A stretch of 8,890 nt of DNA from positions 1 through 8,890 of the forward strand of contig JAQTVK010000027.1 in assembly GCA_028706795.1 (NCBI GenBank), written 5' to 3'. Made by a program: the position numbers and the translations under genes. This DNA is from Candidatus Omnitrophota bacterium. GTDB lineage: Bacteria; Omnitrophota; Gorgyraeia; Pluralincolimonadales; Pluralincolimonadaceae. The notes under the pieces were generated by a model that searched no databases, was not told where the DNA came from, and saw only the letters and a program-made list of their open reading frames with translations. The first letter of the stretch is position 1. Each line of letters begins with the position of its first letter. Positions 1 to 6,252 of this stretch are shown piece by piece.

Positions 1-578
1 GGGCCGGTGACTCCTATATATATTCCCTTATGCATCCTGATCTTCTCTTCCTTCGCTATCTCTTCGGCCAGCGCGACAAGCTTCGGGTCGTACAGGTCGC
101 AGAAATCCGGGAACCTGGGGCCCATCGATTCATCGTTCGGCCCTATCAGTGGATTCACCCCGGTAAAATTTATGTGGTCGGCGATCGCCATGAGGTCTCC
201 GGCCTTGTAAGCCGGGTTCATCCCCCCGGCCGCGTTCGAGACGACGAGCACTTTTGCGCCGAGCGCCTTTACCACCCTGACCGGATAAGTGACCTGGTCC
301 AGCGGATATCCCTCGTAATAATGGAACCTGCCTTCCATCGCGACGACATTCTTGTTGCCTATCTTCCCGAAGACGAGCTCGCCCTTGTGCCCCTTGACCG
401 TAGATACCGGGAAGTTCGGTATCTTCCAGTATTCTATGGCCTTTTTGTTTTTTATCTTCTCGGTGAGGTTGCCCAGGCCGGTCCCGAGGATTATTGCGAC
501 ATCGATCTTCGGTATCTCTTTCAGTTCGTCCTTTATGAATTTAAACGTATCTTCGATCTTGTTCTTCATCTCGTGCAT
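1..578 (-). CDS. Purine nucleoside phosphorylase (trimeric PNP family), 3' end cut off by the window edge
   Basis: Phosphorolysis of purine (deoxy)nucleosides to free base and (deoxy)ribose-1-phosphate, a cytosolic purine-salvage step. I translated this frame directly; it stays open to the window edge, giving 192 complete codons of a protein that is usually about 270 aa. Visible family motifs are the phosphate loop LGTGLGNLTE (residues 31-40), GHKGE (63-67), the hallmark GRFHYYEGY (83-91), SNAAGGMNP (114-122) and INFTGVNPLIGPND (136-149). The last visible residues, GVTG then P, fit the family's GxSGPxYET segment. The ATG at 578 is chosen because AAGGAG lies 6 nt upstream; a second in-frame ATG lies at 569. 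The gene follows yggT after 27 nt and is probably co-transcribed. The base-specificity residues lie outside the window, so inosine/guanosine preference cannot be judged. The NPLIGPND segment favours PNP over methylthioadenosine phosphorylase. Family assignment is secure. Confidence 0.93.
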   Translation of the reverse strand, partial: MHEMKNKIEDTFKFIKDELKEIPKIDVAIILGTGLGNLTEKIKNKKAIEYWKIPNFPVSTVKGHKGELVFGKIGNKNVVAMEGRFHYYEGYPLDQVTYPVRVVKALGAKVLVVSNAAGGMNPAYKAGDLMAIADHINFTGVNPLIGPNDESMGPRFPDFCDLYDPKLVALAEEIAKEEKIRMHKGIYIGVTG

Positions 579-584
579 TAGCCT

Positions 585-590
585 CTCCTT
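585..590 (-). promoter_or_regulatory. Shine-Dalgarno of the purine nucleoside phosphorylase gene
   Basis: AAGGAG on the minus strand, 6 nt before the ATG at 578. It is one of the clearer ribosome binding sites in the window and decides the start in favour of 578 over the in-frame ATG at 569. Confidence 0.75.
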
Positions 591-605
591 ATTTCCGCGA
601 TACGG

Positions 606-908
606 CTATGACCTTAACCTCATCGCAAGTTCCAGCAAAGTCGGCACCAGAAAATATTTATTTACCGAATAAAGGACTATCGTCGCTATCCATGGCGAGA
701 TGTCGACCGGCCCTAACGGCGGGATGAACCTCCTTATCGGCGCCAGGATAGGGTCGGTGGTCCTGTTCAAGAACTGGACCAGCGGATTGAACGGGTCGGG
801 GTTGACCCAGCTTATGACCGCCCGGAAAAATATCAGGATGCATACTATATTTATCAGGATCTCAAGCAGGCGCGCGACCGATAATATTAAATTACTTAAC
901 GCGAACAT
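606..908 (-). CDS. yggT: YggT/YlmG family integral membrane protein
   Basis: A 100-residue membrane protein of the YggT/YlmG/CCB3 family. Its biochemical role in bacteria is not settled; homologues are linked to osmotic tolerance, cell division and, in plastids, cytochrome b6 maturation and nucleoid distribution. Two hydrophobic segments are visible, at about residues 6-31 and 69-91. Between them is the family signature: FRAVISWVNPDPFNP (28-42), then TDPILAPIRRFIPP (51-64) and GPVDISPW (66-73), which contain the conserved D-P-x-x-x-P-x-R-R and P-x-D-x-S-P patterns. Length is typical. The ATG at 908 is preceded by GGAGG at 8 nt, a site that lies inside the last codons of proC, whose stop is only 3 nt before this start; coupled translation is likely. 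In many bacteria yggT sits beside yggS and proC, and in Firmicutes (as ylmG) behind ftsZ, which matches this context. Confidence 0.95.
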   Translation of the reverse strand: MFALSNLILSVARLLEILINIVCILIFFRAVISWVNPDPFNPLVQFLNRTTDPILAPIRRFIPPLGPVDISPWIATIVLYSVNKYFLVPTLLELAMRLRS

Positions 909-911
909 TTC

Positions 912-1736
912 CTATTCCTCCGATAATTCTTTTGAACGGCGTACCGCGGCAGTGACCGCCTTTTTGACTATCTTCTTTACCCCGGCACGGTCGAATACCT
1001 TTATCGCCTGTTCGGTCGTGCCGCCCTTTGACGTCACGCGCTGGCGCAGGATGCCGGGTTCGTGCCCCGTTTCTATCAAGAGCTGCGCCGCGCCGAGAGC
1101 GGTCTTCGATACGAGTTTCTTTGCCGTAGCCCTGTCCATCCCGAGGCTGACAGCCGTCTCTATTAGCGCCTCTTTGAGATAGAAAAAATAAGCCGGGCCG
1201 CTTCCCGATACCGCGGTGACAAGGTCAAAATATCTCTCGTTTAAATTTACCGTTTCCCCCACGCTCGAAAATATCTCATCTGCCGCCTTCATGTCTCTTG
1301 CCGCGGCATACCTGCCTTTACATATCGCCGAGATGCCCTCGCCTATAAGCGCCGGCGTATTCGGCATCACCCTTATGACGCGGGGCCTGCGTATGCGTGC
1401 GAGGGCATCCTCTATCCTGCGGGTATTTATGCCTGCCGCGATCGAGATATATAACCTGCCCTTCCCGTAAAAAGATACCTCCCTGAGCACCTCGCCGATA
1501 TTTTGCGGCTTGACCGCGAAAATGACGATATCGCTGTGCGCCACGGTCTCAAGCATGGACCTGGTTGCCAATATCCCATATTTCTTAACGGCAACCACGC
1601 GTTTGGCCGTGTCGTCATCGAAACCTATAATACCCGCCCTTTTGACGGCGCCGGATGAAATGAGGCCGTTTATTATCGCCCCGCCCATGTTCCCCAGGCC
1701 GATGACGCCTATTTTTTTACCCGCCAAATATCGCAT
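912..1736 (-). CDS. proC: Pyrroline-5-carboxylate reductase
   Basis: Last step of proline synthesis: NAD(P)H-dependent reduction of 1-pyrroline-5-carboxylate to L-proline in the cytosol. The 274 aa length matches the family. An N-terminal Rossmann fold starts at KKIGVIGLGNMGGAI (7-21), with the G-x-G-x-x-G dinucleotide loop, followed by FAVKPQ (73-78) and the family motif RVMPNTPALIGEG (122-134). The C-terminal helical dimerisation and active-site domain has AVSGSGPAY (175-183) and VTSKGGTTEQAI (234-245), the P5C reductase signature. The start at 1736 lies inside yggS, overlapping it by 20 nt. A weak SD-like AAGGGTAGG sits just upstream. A TTG three codons in is possible but unnecessary. The yggS-proC-yggT order recurs in widely separated bacteria, for example pseudomonads. 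No key motif is missing. Confidence 0.97.
   Translation of the reverse strand: MRYLAGKKIGVIGLGNMGGAIINGLISSGAVKRAGIIGFDDDTAKRVVAVKKYGILATRSMLETVAHSDIVIFAVKPQNIGEVLREVSFYGKGRLYISIAAGINTRRIEDALARIRRPRVIRVMPNTPALIGEGISAICKGRYAAARDMKAADEIFSSVGETVNLNERYFDLVTAVSGSGPAYFFYLKEALIETAVSLGMDRATAKKLVSKTALGAAQLLIETGHEPGILRQRVTSKGGTTEQAIKVFDRAGVKKIVKKAVTAAVRRSKELSEE
917..921 (-). promoter_or_regulatory. Shine-Dalgarno of yggT, embedded in the proC 3' end
   Basis: GGAGG on the minus strand, 8 nt before the yggT ATG and overlapping the last sense codons of proC. Ribosomes finishing proC pass directly over it, as expected for coupled translation. Confidence 0.7.
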
Positions 1737-2394
1737 GCCCTACCCTTATTATATTGGCGCCTTCCTCTATAGCGACTTCGAAATCCTGCGTCATCCCCAT
1801 CGAGAGATACCTCATGTCCACATTCCTGACCCTTTTCGTCAAAATAAGCAGGGACAATTTCCTTAACCTTTCAAAATACGGCCTCGACTCCTCCGGATTC
1901 TCGGTGAACGGCGCCATCGTCATCAGGCCAAGGACCTTTATATTGGGTAATACGGCTATCTTTTCTATAAGAGGAAGCGCCTGTTCGGGCGGTACGCCGT
2001 ATTTTGTCGCCTCCTCCGAGATCTTGACCTCTATCAATACCTTCTTCGGGTCCAGAAGGCCGGCGGAGCGTTTCGATATCTCCTCGGCGAGTTTCAGGGA
2101 ATCGACCGAATGGATGAAATCGAACATCCGCACCGCCTCCTTGACCTTATTTGTCTGCAGGTGGCCGACAAGGTGCCACTTCGCCCTGAATTCGATCGCC
2201 TTAAATTTTATCTCCGCGGCCTGCACATAGCTTTCGCCTATATCCGTAACACCTGCGGCAAGGGCCTCTTCTATCTGCGGGGCGCCTATGGTCTTAGTCA
2301 CGCAGACGAGCGTGATGTCGCGCTCCTTTTTGCCCACCCTCTCGGCTGCCCGGCGGATCCGCTCCCTTACGGCTTGTATATTCTCAGCTATCAT
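1717..2394 (-). CDS. yggS: YggS/YlmE/PLPBP family pyridoxal-phosphate-binding protein
   Basis: Cytosolic single-domain TIM-barrel protein that binds PLP without a known catalytic reaction; members help keep PLP and amino/keto-acid pools balanced. Length is 225 aa, normal for the family. Visible landmarks are the PLP lysine in VCVTKT (Lys34; usually VSKT), DIGESYVQ (51-58; usually GENYVQE), WHLVGHLQTNKVK (73-85), FIHSVDS (93-99) and the phosphate-binding end YLSMGMTQDFEVAIEEGA (196-213) with IRVGHAIFGG (216-225). The usual T/S/R before AIFG is His220 here, and the protein stops right after FGG, so the tail is short. The ATG at 2394 is 3 nt after the ftsA stop with no convincing Shine-Dalgarno, suggesting re-initiation. 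Its position directly behind ftsA matches ylmE, which in Firmicutes follows ftsA-ftsZ, but ftsZ is not here. Confidence 0.95.
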   Translation of the reverse strand: MIAENIQAVRERIRRAAERVGKKERDITLVCVTKTIGAPQIEEALAAGVTDIGESYVQAAEIKFKAIEFRAKWHLVGHLQTNKVKEAVRMFDFIHSVDSLKLAEEISKRSAGLLDPKKVLIEVKISEEATKYGVPPEQALPLIEKIAVLPNIKVLGLMTMAPFTENPEESRPYFERLRKLSLLILTKRVRNVDMRYLSMGMTQDFEVAIEEGANIIRVGHAIFGG

Positions 2395-2397
2395 TTT

Positions 2398-3651
2398 TTA
2401 GAAATACTCGCTGAATATACGGTTTACCCTGTCGAAGAGTTTCCCTAACGGCGTGTTCCCGAAAATATTCTTCCGGACCTTTCTCTTCGCGCCTTCGCGG
2501 GCCCAGTATTTTACGAGCCCGACCGAGGTGACCTGTCCGGTGCCCGCCCTCGCCATATCCCCGCCTGTCACGCCTTTGACGAGGCCCATCTTCACGGGCA
2601 TGCTGAGGGATAATTCCAGCATCTCAAGGAAACCGCCCAAAGCGGTCAGGTCGCCGGCGACCACGCAACCCATCGCGGCTTCCTTGGCGAAGAGCATATC
2701 CTTCAGTTTGCCGCCTATCTGTTTTATGAGCTCCTCGGCTTCCGGCCTTGCTGCCTCGGCAAGGGCCCTCCTCGAGAGGGAACGGCTCGAACCGCCCAGC
2801 CTCAAGACTATCTTGTCCCCCTCCGGCGAAGCGCTCCCCTGCGCCGGTTCTGCGGTCGCGGGCTTATCAAGAGATATCTCGCGTTTCAGCAGGTCTGCCG
2901 CGTAATCCCGGGGTATCTTGAAATTATCGGCGATGAGTTCGGCCATCCTGCCGCTGCCGGCAGGTATTATCTCGATGGATTTTATTTCGCCGCCGTTATA
3001 CACGATCATATGCGTTGCGGAATAAGAGATGAATATGAATATTACGCCTAATTCCTTCTCGAGTTCCTCAAGTATGGCGTAGCCGGCCGCTATGCCCGAG
3101 AGGACTATATCCCTGATCTCGAAACCCGCCGTATTTATCGACCTCCTGACGTTGTGGAGGTTGGTCACCAGTGCCGTCACGAATTCCATATCCGCCTCGA
3201 GCCGCGTGCCGAACATCCCGGTCGGGTCCTTGATCCCGTCCTGGCCGTCGAGGATAAAATCGCGCGTTATCGAATGGACTATCTCCCTGTCAAAGGGAAG
3301 CGCTATCGTCCTGGCGGCCTCAGTCACCCGCTCGACCTCATGCCTGGATATCTCGTTCTCTTTCTCGGCGACGGTCACGCTCCCTTTCGTATTATAGACC
3401 CGCAGGCTCGCGCCGTCGCAGTTCGTCACGAGAGATACGACCTTTGTCTTCGCCGAGGCCTCCGCCTTTTCGACGGCTGAGGCGACGGACAATGCCACCT
3501 CGCTTATATCCGATATCGCGCCGTTATCAATCCCCCTCGACGGCACCGAGGCGTACCCCAACAGCGCCAAGGTATCCTTCTCCTCGGTCGAACAGACCGA
3601 GCAGGTCACGAAATCCTCGCTTATATCCAGGCCGGCTAATATCTTCTTCAT
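2398..3651 (-). CDS. ftsA: FtsA, divergent cell-division actin-like protein with degenerate nucleotide-binding motifs
   Basis: FtsA normally tethers FtsZ filaments to the membrane and recruits later divisome proteins. At 417 aa the length is normal. The FtsA-specific 1C (SHS2) region is clear: LPFDREIVHSITRDFILDGQ (118-137), GIKDPTGMFGTRLEAD (139-154), then FEIRDIVLSGIAAGYA (177-192). The IVLRLGG...SLSRRALAE stretch (281-299) fits subdomain 2B. The C-terminal helix LGKLFDRVNRIFSEYF (402-417) looks like the amphipathic membrane-targeting sequence. All three ATP signatures are altered: phosphate-1 reads GLDISEDF (7-14) in place of DIGTS/T; phosphate-2 reads FISYSATH (207-214) where DIGGGTTD is expected; the adenosine motif reads AGDL (332-335) for TGGG. 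ATP binding is therefore doubtful. The start overlaps the ftsQ stop (ATGA, 4 nt) with no clear Shine-Dalgarno. ftsZ does not follow. A PilM-type relative is the main alternative, but the 1C region and tail favour FtsA. Confidence 0.88.
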   Translation of the reverse strand: MKKILAGLDISEDFVTCSVCSTEEKDTLALLGYASVPSRGIDNGAISDISEVALSVASAVEKAEASAKTKVVSLVTNCDGASLRVYNTKGSVTVAEKENEISRHEVERVTEAARTIALPFDREIVHSITRDFILDGQDGIKDPTGMFGTRLEADMEFVTALVTNLHNVRRSINTAGFEIRDIVLSGIAAGYAILEELEKELGVIFIFISYSATHMIVYNGGEIKSIEIIPAGSGRMAELIADNFKIPRDYAADLLKREISLDKPATAEPAQGSASPEGDKIVLRLGGSSRSLSRRALAEAARPEAEELIKQIGGKLKDMLFAKEAAMGCVVAGDLTALGGFLEMLELSLSMPVKMGLVKGVTGGDMARAGTGQVTSVGLVKYWAREGAKRKVRKNIFGNTPLGKLFDRVNRIFSEYF

Positions 3652-4445
3652 TTCTTTTCCGGTTTAAACGTCACCGCGGCATCCGTGAACCTTAGGTCTA
3701 TCGAATCGATCTTCGACCTGTCCACCTTGGGATTGTCCAGTGCCGCGGCCAGCGAATCGAGCTTCCTGTCGAGATCGTTTTTGCCGACAACTATCGTCAT
3801 CCCGTCCATGACGAAAAAAGCCTTATCCGGATATGTCATATCTACGGCCTCGACCGCCGAATTCCTGAATTCCTTCCTCGAATAGATGCGCTGGAGGATA
3901 TCGAGGGCGGTAGCGAGCCTCCTTGACTTCACCTTCGTGCCCGTCTTCGGGTCCGTGAGCTGGGACTCGAGGCCGGTAATAAGCGGGAGCGGATCGAGGC
4001 TGCCCGTATCCGAGACGATGACGCCGTCGAAATCTACCGGAAGGACCTTCCCGACCCTTATCTTTGCCGCTGCCTCCCTGTCCCTTATCTTCGCGACGAT
4101 CCTGTTAGGCAGGAACTTTGTTATCACCACTATCTGGAATTCGGGGTGCGCTGACTTTATCTTACCGGCGAGCGCCGCGGTATCCACCGTGAAAAAATTG
4201 ACGGGATATTCGAGGTTAAAATATTCTTTCTGTATATATAAGTTCCCTTCCTTGCCCGGTTTTACTATCTCGACCTTCTTCACTTCAAAGGGCGCAGCGG
4301 TGCAGATAAAATCCTTGAGCCACAGGCCGGCCGCTGTCACCGCTAGCGCCAATACCACAACGGCTGTGACCGCAACCCTGTTGCGTTTCATGAAACCGCT
4401 GAACTGTTTTGAGGCTTCCGAGCCTGATTTTCTTTTTCTAGCCAT
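3648..4445 (-). CDS. ftsQ: FtsQ/DivIB cell-division protein
   Basis: Bitopic divisome protein that in other bacteria bridges early cytoplasmic and late periplasmic components through FtsB and FtsL. Length is 265 aa, typical. A short basic cytoplasmic tail (MARKRKSG..., residues 1-23) is followed by one transmembrane helix (about 24-43, VAVTAVVVLALAVTAAGLWL). The outside part begins with a POTRA-like stretch (about 52-121, starting FEVKKVEI and ending FLPNRIVAKIRDREAAAKI). Next comes the beta domain with VDFDGVIVSD (137-146) and a C-terminal strand KIDSIDLRF (245-253). These match the FtsQ pattern in which the POTRA end 'P..l.v.i.er.p.a' leads into 'vD..G.v'. Primary sequence is poorly conserved in this family, so position between ddl and ftsA carries much weight. 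The ATG at 4445 is 1 nt after the ddl stop, with no evident Shine-Dalgarno; the end overlaps ftsA by 4 nt. Confidence 0.92.
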   Translation of the reverse strand: MARKRKSGSEASKQFSGFMKRNRVAVTAVVVLALAVTAAGLWLKDFICTAAPFEVKKVEIVKPGKEGNLYIQKEYFNLEYPVNFFTVDTAALAGKIKSAHPEFQIVVITKFLPNRIVAKIRDREAAAKIRVGKVLPVDFDGVIVSDTGSLDPLPLITGLESQLTDPKTGTKVKSRRLATALDILQRIYSRKEFRNSAVEAVDMTYPDKAFFVMDGMTIVVGKNDLDRKLDSLAAALDNPKVDRSKIDSIDLRFTDAAVTFKPEKK

Positions 4446-4446
4446 A

Positions 4447-5349
4447 TTATTTAAAAGCCGATTCGAGCATCTTTTCGCACAACAGGGGAAAATCCATTCC
4501 CCTCGCCTTCGCGGCCTTCGGCAGGAGGCTGAGCTGGGTCATCCCGGGTATTGTATTTACCTCGAGGACGACTACTTTCCCTCCGTCATCCAGTATCATG
4601 TCTACCCTGGAGAAAGACCTGCATCCGATGGCGTTATGCGCGCTTATGCCGGCGTCCTGCGCGATCTTCGCCTCGCCTTCGGATATGGGCGCGGGACAGA
4701 GATATTCGGTCATCCCGGCCGTATATTTGGACACCTCGTCGTAATAACGCCTTTTCGGGACGACCTGTATGACGGGAAGCGGCTTGTCATCGAGTATGCC
4801 CACGGTAAGCTCCTTGCCGTGTATGAACTCCTCGAGGAGCACTTGCCCGCCGAATTTGAACGCTTCCTTAATGGCTCCGTCCAGATCCCCAGCCTTGTCT
4901 ATTATTGAGACCCCGACCGAAGAGCCCTGCGCCGAGGGCTTGACGACGACCGGCGCCGGGAATTTCAGTTTCGGCCTGGACCCGTTCTCTGCCACATGGT
5001 ATCCCGGGATGTTAAGCCCGGCCTTTTTGAATAACTTACGCGAGGCGATCTTATCCATCCCGAGGCGGCTCGCTTTCACTCTCGAGCCGGTATAGGGTAT
5101 CTTAAGGTCCTCCAGTATCATCTGTATCTGGCCGTCTTCGCCGAATGTCCCGTGGAGGGCGATGAAGGCGACGTCGATACCCGCCGACCTCAGCTCGTCT
5201 CTCGTCGGAAGCCATATCTCCATGGGGATGGCGTTGTATCCTTTGCTCAACAGGGCGTCGGTTATGGCCCTTCCCGAGCGCAGGGAAACGTCCCTCTCCG
5301 CGGACGGCCCGCCCATCAGCACGCCTATCCGCAAACCGACCTTATCCAT
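4447..5349 (-). CDS. ddl: D-alanine--D-alanine ligase
   Basis: ATP-grasp ligase that joins two D-Ala molecules for the peptidoglycan stem peptide; cytosolic. Length 300 aa is normal for the short DdlB type. N-terminal domain: GGPSAERDVSLRSG (13-26), with the first-subsite Glu at 18, and ALHGTFGEDGQIQ (64-76). The ATP-grasp part has PYTGS (85-89), MDK (98-100), VVVKPSAQGSSVGVS (134-148), LLEEFIHGKELTVG (171-184), the omega-loop YDEVSKYTAGMTEYLCPA (203-220) and the metal-binding end SRVDMILDD (247-255) with VLEVNTIPGMT (261-271). The omega loop carries Tyr209, the residue associated with D-Ala-D-Ala rather than D-Ala-D-lactate ligases, so vancomycin-type depsipeptide termini are not suggested. 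The start at 5349 shares one base with the murB stop (TAATG) and has AGGAG 7 nt upstream. Confidence 0.97.
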   Translation of the reverse strand: MDKVGLRIGVLMGGPSAERDVSLRSGRAITDALLSKGYNAIPMEIWLPTRDELRSAGIDVAFIALHGTFGEDGQIQMILEDLKIPYTGSRVKASRLGMDKIASRKLFKKAGLNIPGYHVAENGSRPKLKFPAPVVVKPSAQGSSVGVSIIDKAGDLDGAIKEAFKFGGQVLLEEFIHGKELTVGILDDKPLPVIQVVPKRRYYDEVSKYTAGMTEYLCPAPISEGEAKIAQDAGISAHNAIGCRSFSRVDMILDDGGKVVVLEVNTIPGMTQLSLLPKAAKARGMDFPLLCEKMLESAFK

Positions 5350-6188
5350 TAAAACTCTCCTATTAATTTAGTCTCTAATTTTAACATAATTTGATGTTCT
5401 TTAAAAACTATTTTTTGTATCTCATCTATTAATTTCCTGACGTCGGATGCCGAAGCATTTCCCCTGTTTATGATGAAGTTCGCGTGCTTCTCCGAGACCG
5501 CAGCGCCCCCTGCCGACTTTCCCCTCAAGCCGCATTTATCTATAAGCTCCCAAGCCGGCGAACTCCCCGACGGGTTGAGGAAGATGCTTCCTACGCTGGG
5601 ATAACCGAGCTCCTGCGTTTTTCTCTTCTTCTCCAGGTTTTTCTTCATCTCGGCCTCGATCTTATCTTTGGCCTTCTTCTCCAGTTTGAGCCTGGCCGAG
5701 ACCAGGACCAAACCGCCGAGGCTAGAGGAACGATACGAGAACTTAAGCCCGTCTTTCCCGATCTTCACCTTCTCGAGGCCCTTGAGCGCGGTTATCTCCT
5801 CGACGAGATCCCCTATAGCCCTTGACGGCCATCCGGCGTTCATCGTGAGGGCGCCTCCGAGCGTCCCGGGTATCCCGGCGAGGAATTCAAGGCCTCCCAG
5901 GTCCTTCTCCGCGGCCTTCTTTATCAGCTCATGGACCTTTATGCCGCAGCCCGCGGCGGCCGTATCCCCTTCGAATTCTATCCCGCTAAAAGCCGGCGCT
6001 ACCAAAGAGATGACAAATCCGCGGATGCCCTTGTCCCCGACCAGGAGTTTGCTGCCGCCGCCGATGATGAAATGGTCCATCTTATGCAATTCGGCATAAC
6101 GCAAGATATTCAGGAGGTCGTCTACGTCCTCCGGGCAGACAAAGATATCCGCCGGCCCGCCTATCTTGAATGTCGTATGGCGGCCCAT
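5349..6188 (-). CDS. murB: UDP-N-acetylenolpyruvoylglucosamine reductase; true N-terminus probably upstream of this ATG
   Basis: FAD- and NADPH-dependent reduction of UDP-GlcNAc-enolpyruvate to UDP-MurNAc, in the cytosol. From the first ATG the protein is 279 aa: HTTFKIGGPAD (4-14), flavin-loop IIGGGSKLLVGD (41-52), LAGIPGTLGGALTMNAG (103-119), FSYRSS (150-155) with the substrate Arg153, and GYPSVGSIFLNP (195-206) with the catalytic Ser201 proton donor. AVSEKHANFIINRG (230-243) and the final LKLETKLIG (269-277) with Glu272 complete the active site. It belongs to the short loop-less (type II) class. Start problem: the codons before the ATG continue the family pattern, reading IKGEIRLDEP just ahead of MGRHTTF. 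Yet no ATG, GTG or TTG occurs in this frame back to at least 6305. Options are a -1 frameshift from murC, an ATT start at 6218 (GAGGA 10 nt upstream), or a short protein from 6188. The end overlaps ddl by 1 nt. Confidence 0.95.
   Translation of the reverse strand: MGRHTTFKIGGPADIFVCPEDVDDLLNILRYAELHKMDHFIIGGGSKLLVGDKGIRGFVISLVAPAFSGIEFEGDTAAAGCGIKVHELIKKAAEKDLGGLEFLAGIPGTLGGALTMNAGWPSRAIGDLVEEITALKGLEKVKIGKDGLKFSYRSSSLGGLVLVSARLKLEKKAKDKIEAEMKKNLEKKRKTQELGYPSVGSIFLNPSGSSPAWELIDKCGLRGKSAGGAAVSEKHANFIINRGNASASDVRKLIDEIQKIVFKEHQIMLKLETKLIGEF
5355..5361 (-). promoter_or_regulatory. Shine-Dalgarno of ddl
   Basis: AGGAGAG on the minus strand; its AGGAG core is 7 nt from the ddl ATG. It lies within the last codons of murB, so ddl can be loaded both independently and by ribosomes ending murB at the TAATG overlap. 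Confidence 0.7.
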
Positions 6189-6212
6189 CGGTTCATCGAG
6201 CCTTATCTCGCC

Positions 6213-6252
6213 CTTAATGAAGCTTAAGTCCTCTTTTTTGATCTCTTGTCCC
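6213..6252 (-). promoter_or_regulatory. Candidate -1 programmed ribosomal frameshift site joining murC to murB
   Basis: On the minus strand, in the murC frame, codons 464-466 read TCA AAA AAG. This makes the heptamer A AAA AAG (6239-6233) with the codon phasing needed for tandem -1 slippage. A GGG-containing purine stretch (AAGGGA around 6254-6249) ends its G run 10 nt upstream, where the E. coli dnaX site has its SD-like stimulator. The murC stop is two codons after the heptamer. In the -1 frame the reading continues E-D-L-S-F-I-K-G-E-I-R-L-D-E-P into the first ATG of murB without a stop, giving a predicted 760-aa MurC-MurB protein. Downstream only a weak AU-rich hairpin (CTTAA 6228-6224 / TTAAG 6217-6213) is visible. 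A second A7 run lies at 6259-6253. Whether slippage occurs, or the runs hide a sequence error in a natural fusion gene, cannot be told here. Confidence 0.5.

Noticed and set aside
30..581. Plus-strand open frame of 183 codons at the left edge
   Set aside because: It is the antisense shadow of the purine nucleoside phosphorylase frame, whose motifs (GRFHYYEGY, SNAAGG, NPLIGPND) are unmistakable on the minus strand.
3886..4908. Long plus-strand open frame (340 codons) opposite ftsQ and ddl
   Set aside because: It runs antisense across two well-supported genes and their junction, shows no family motif, and is rich in Ser/Arg as expected for the complement of these codons.
4447..5349. D-Ala-D-Lac ligase (vancomycin-resistance type)
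   Set aside because: The omega loop contains the K-Y motif (Tyr209) of D-Ala-D-Ala ligases, and no van-type neighbours are present.
6182..6202. Hairpin GGCTC/GGGCC as the stimulator of the proposed frameshift
   Set aside because: The stem begins about 30 nt after the slippery heptamer, too far for the usual 5-9 nt spacing, and it includes a G-T pair and an 11-nt loop.
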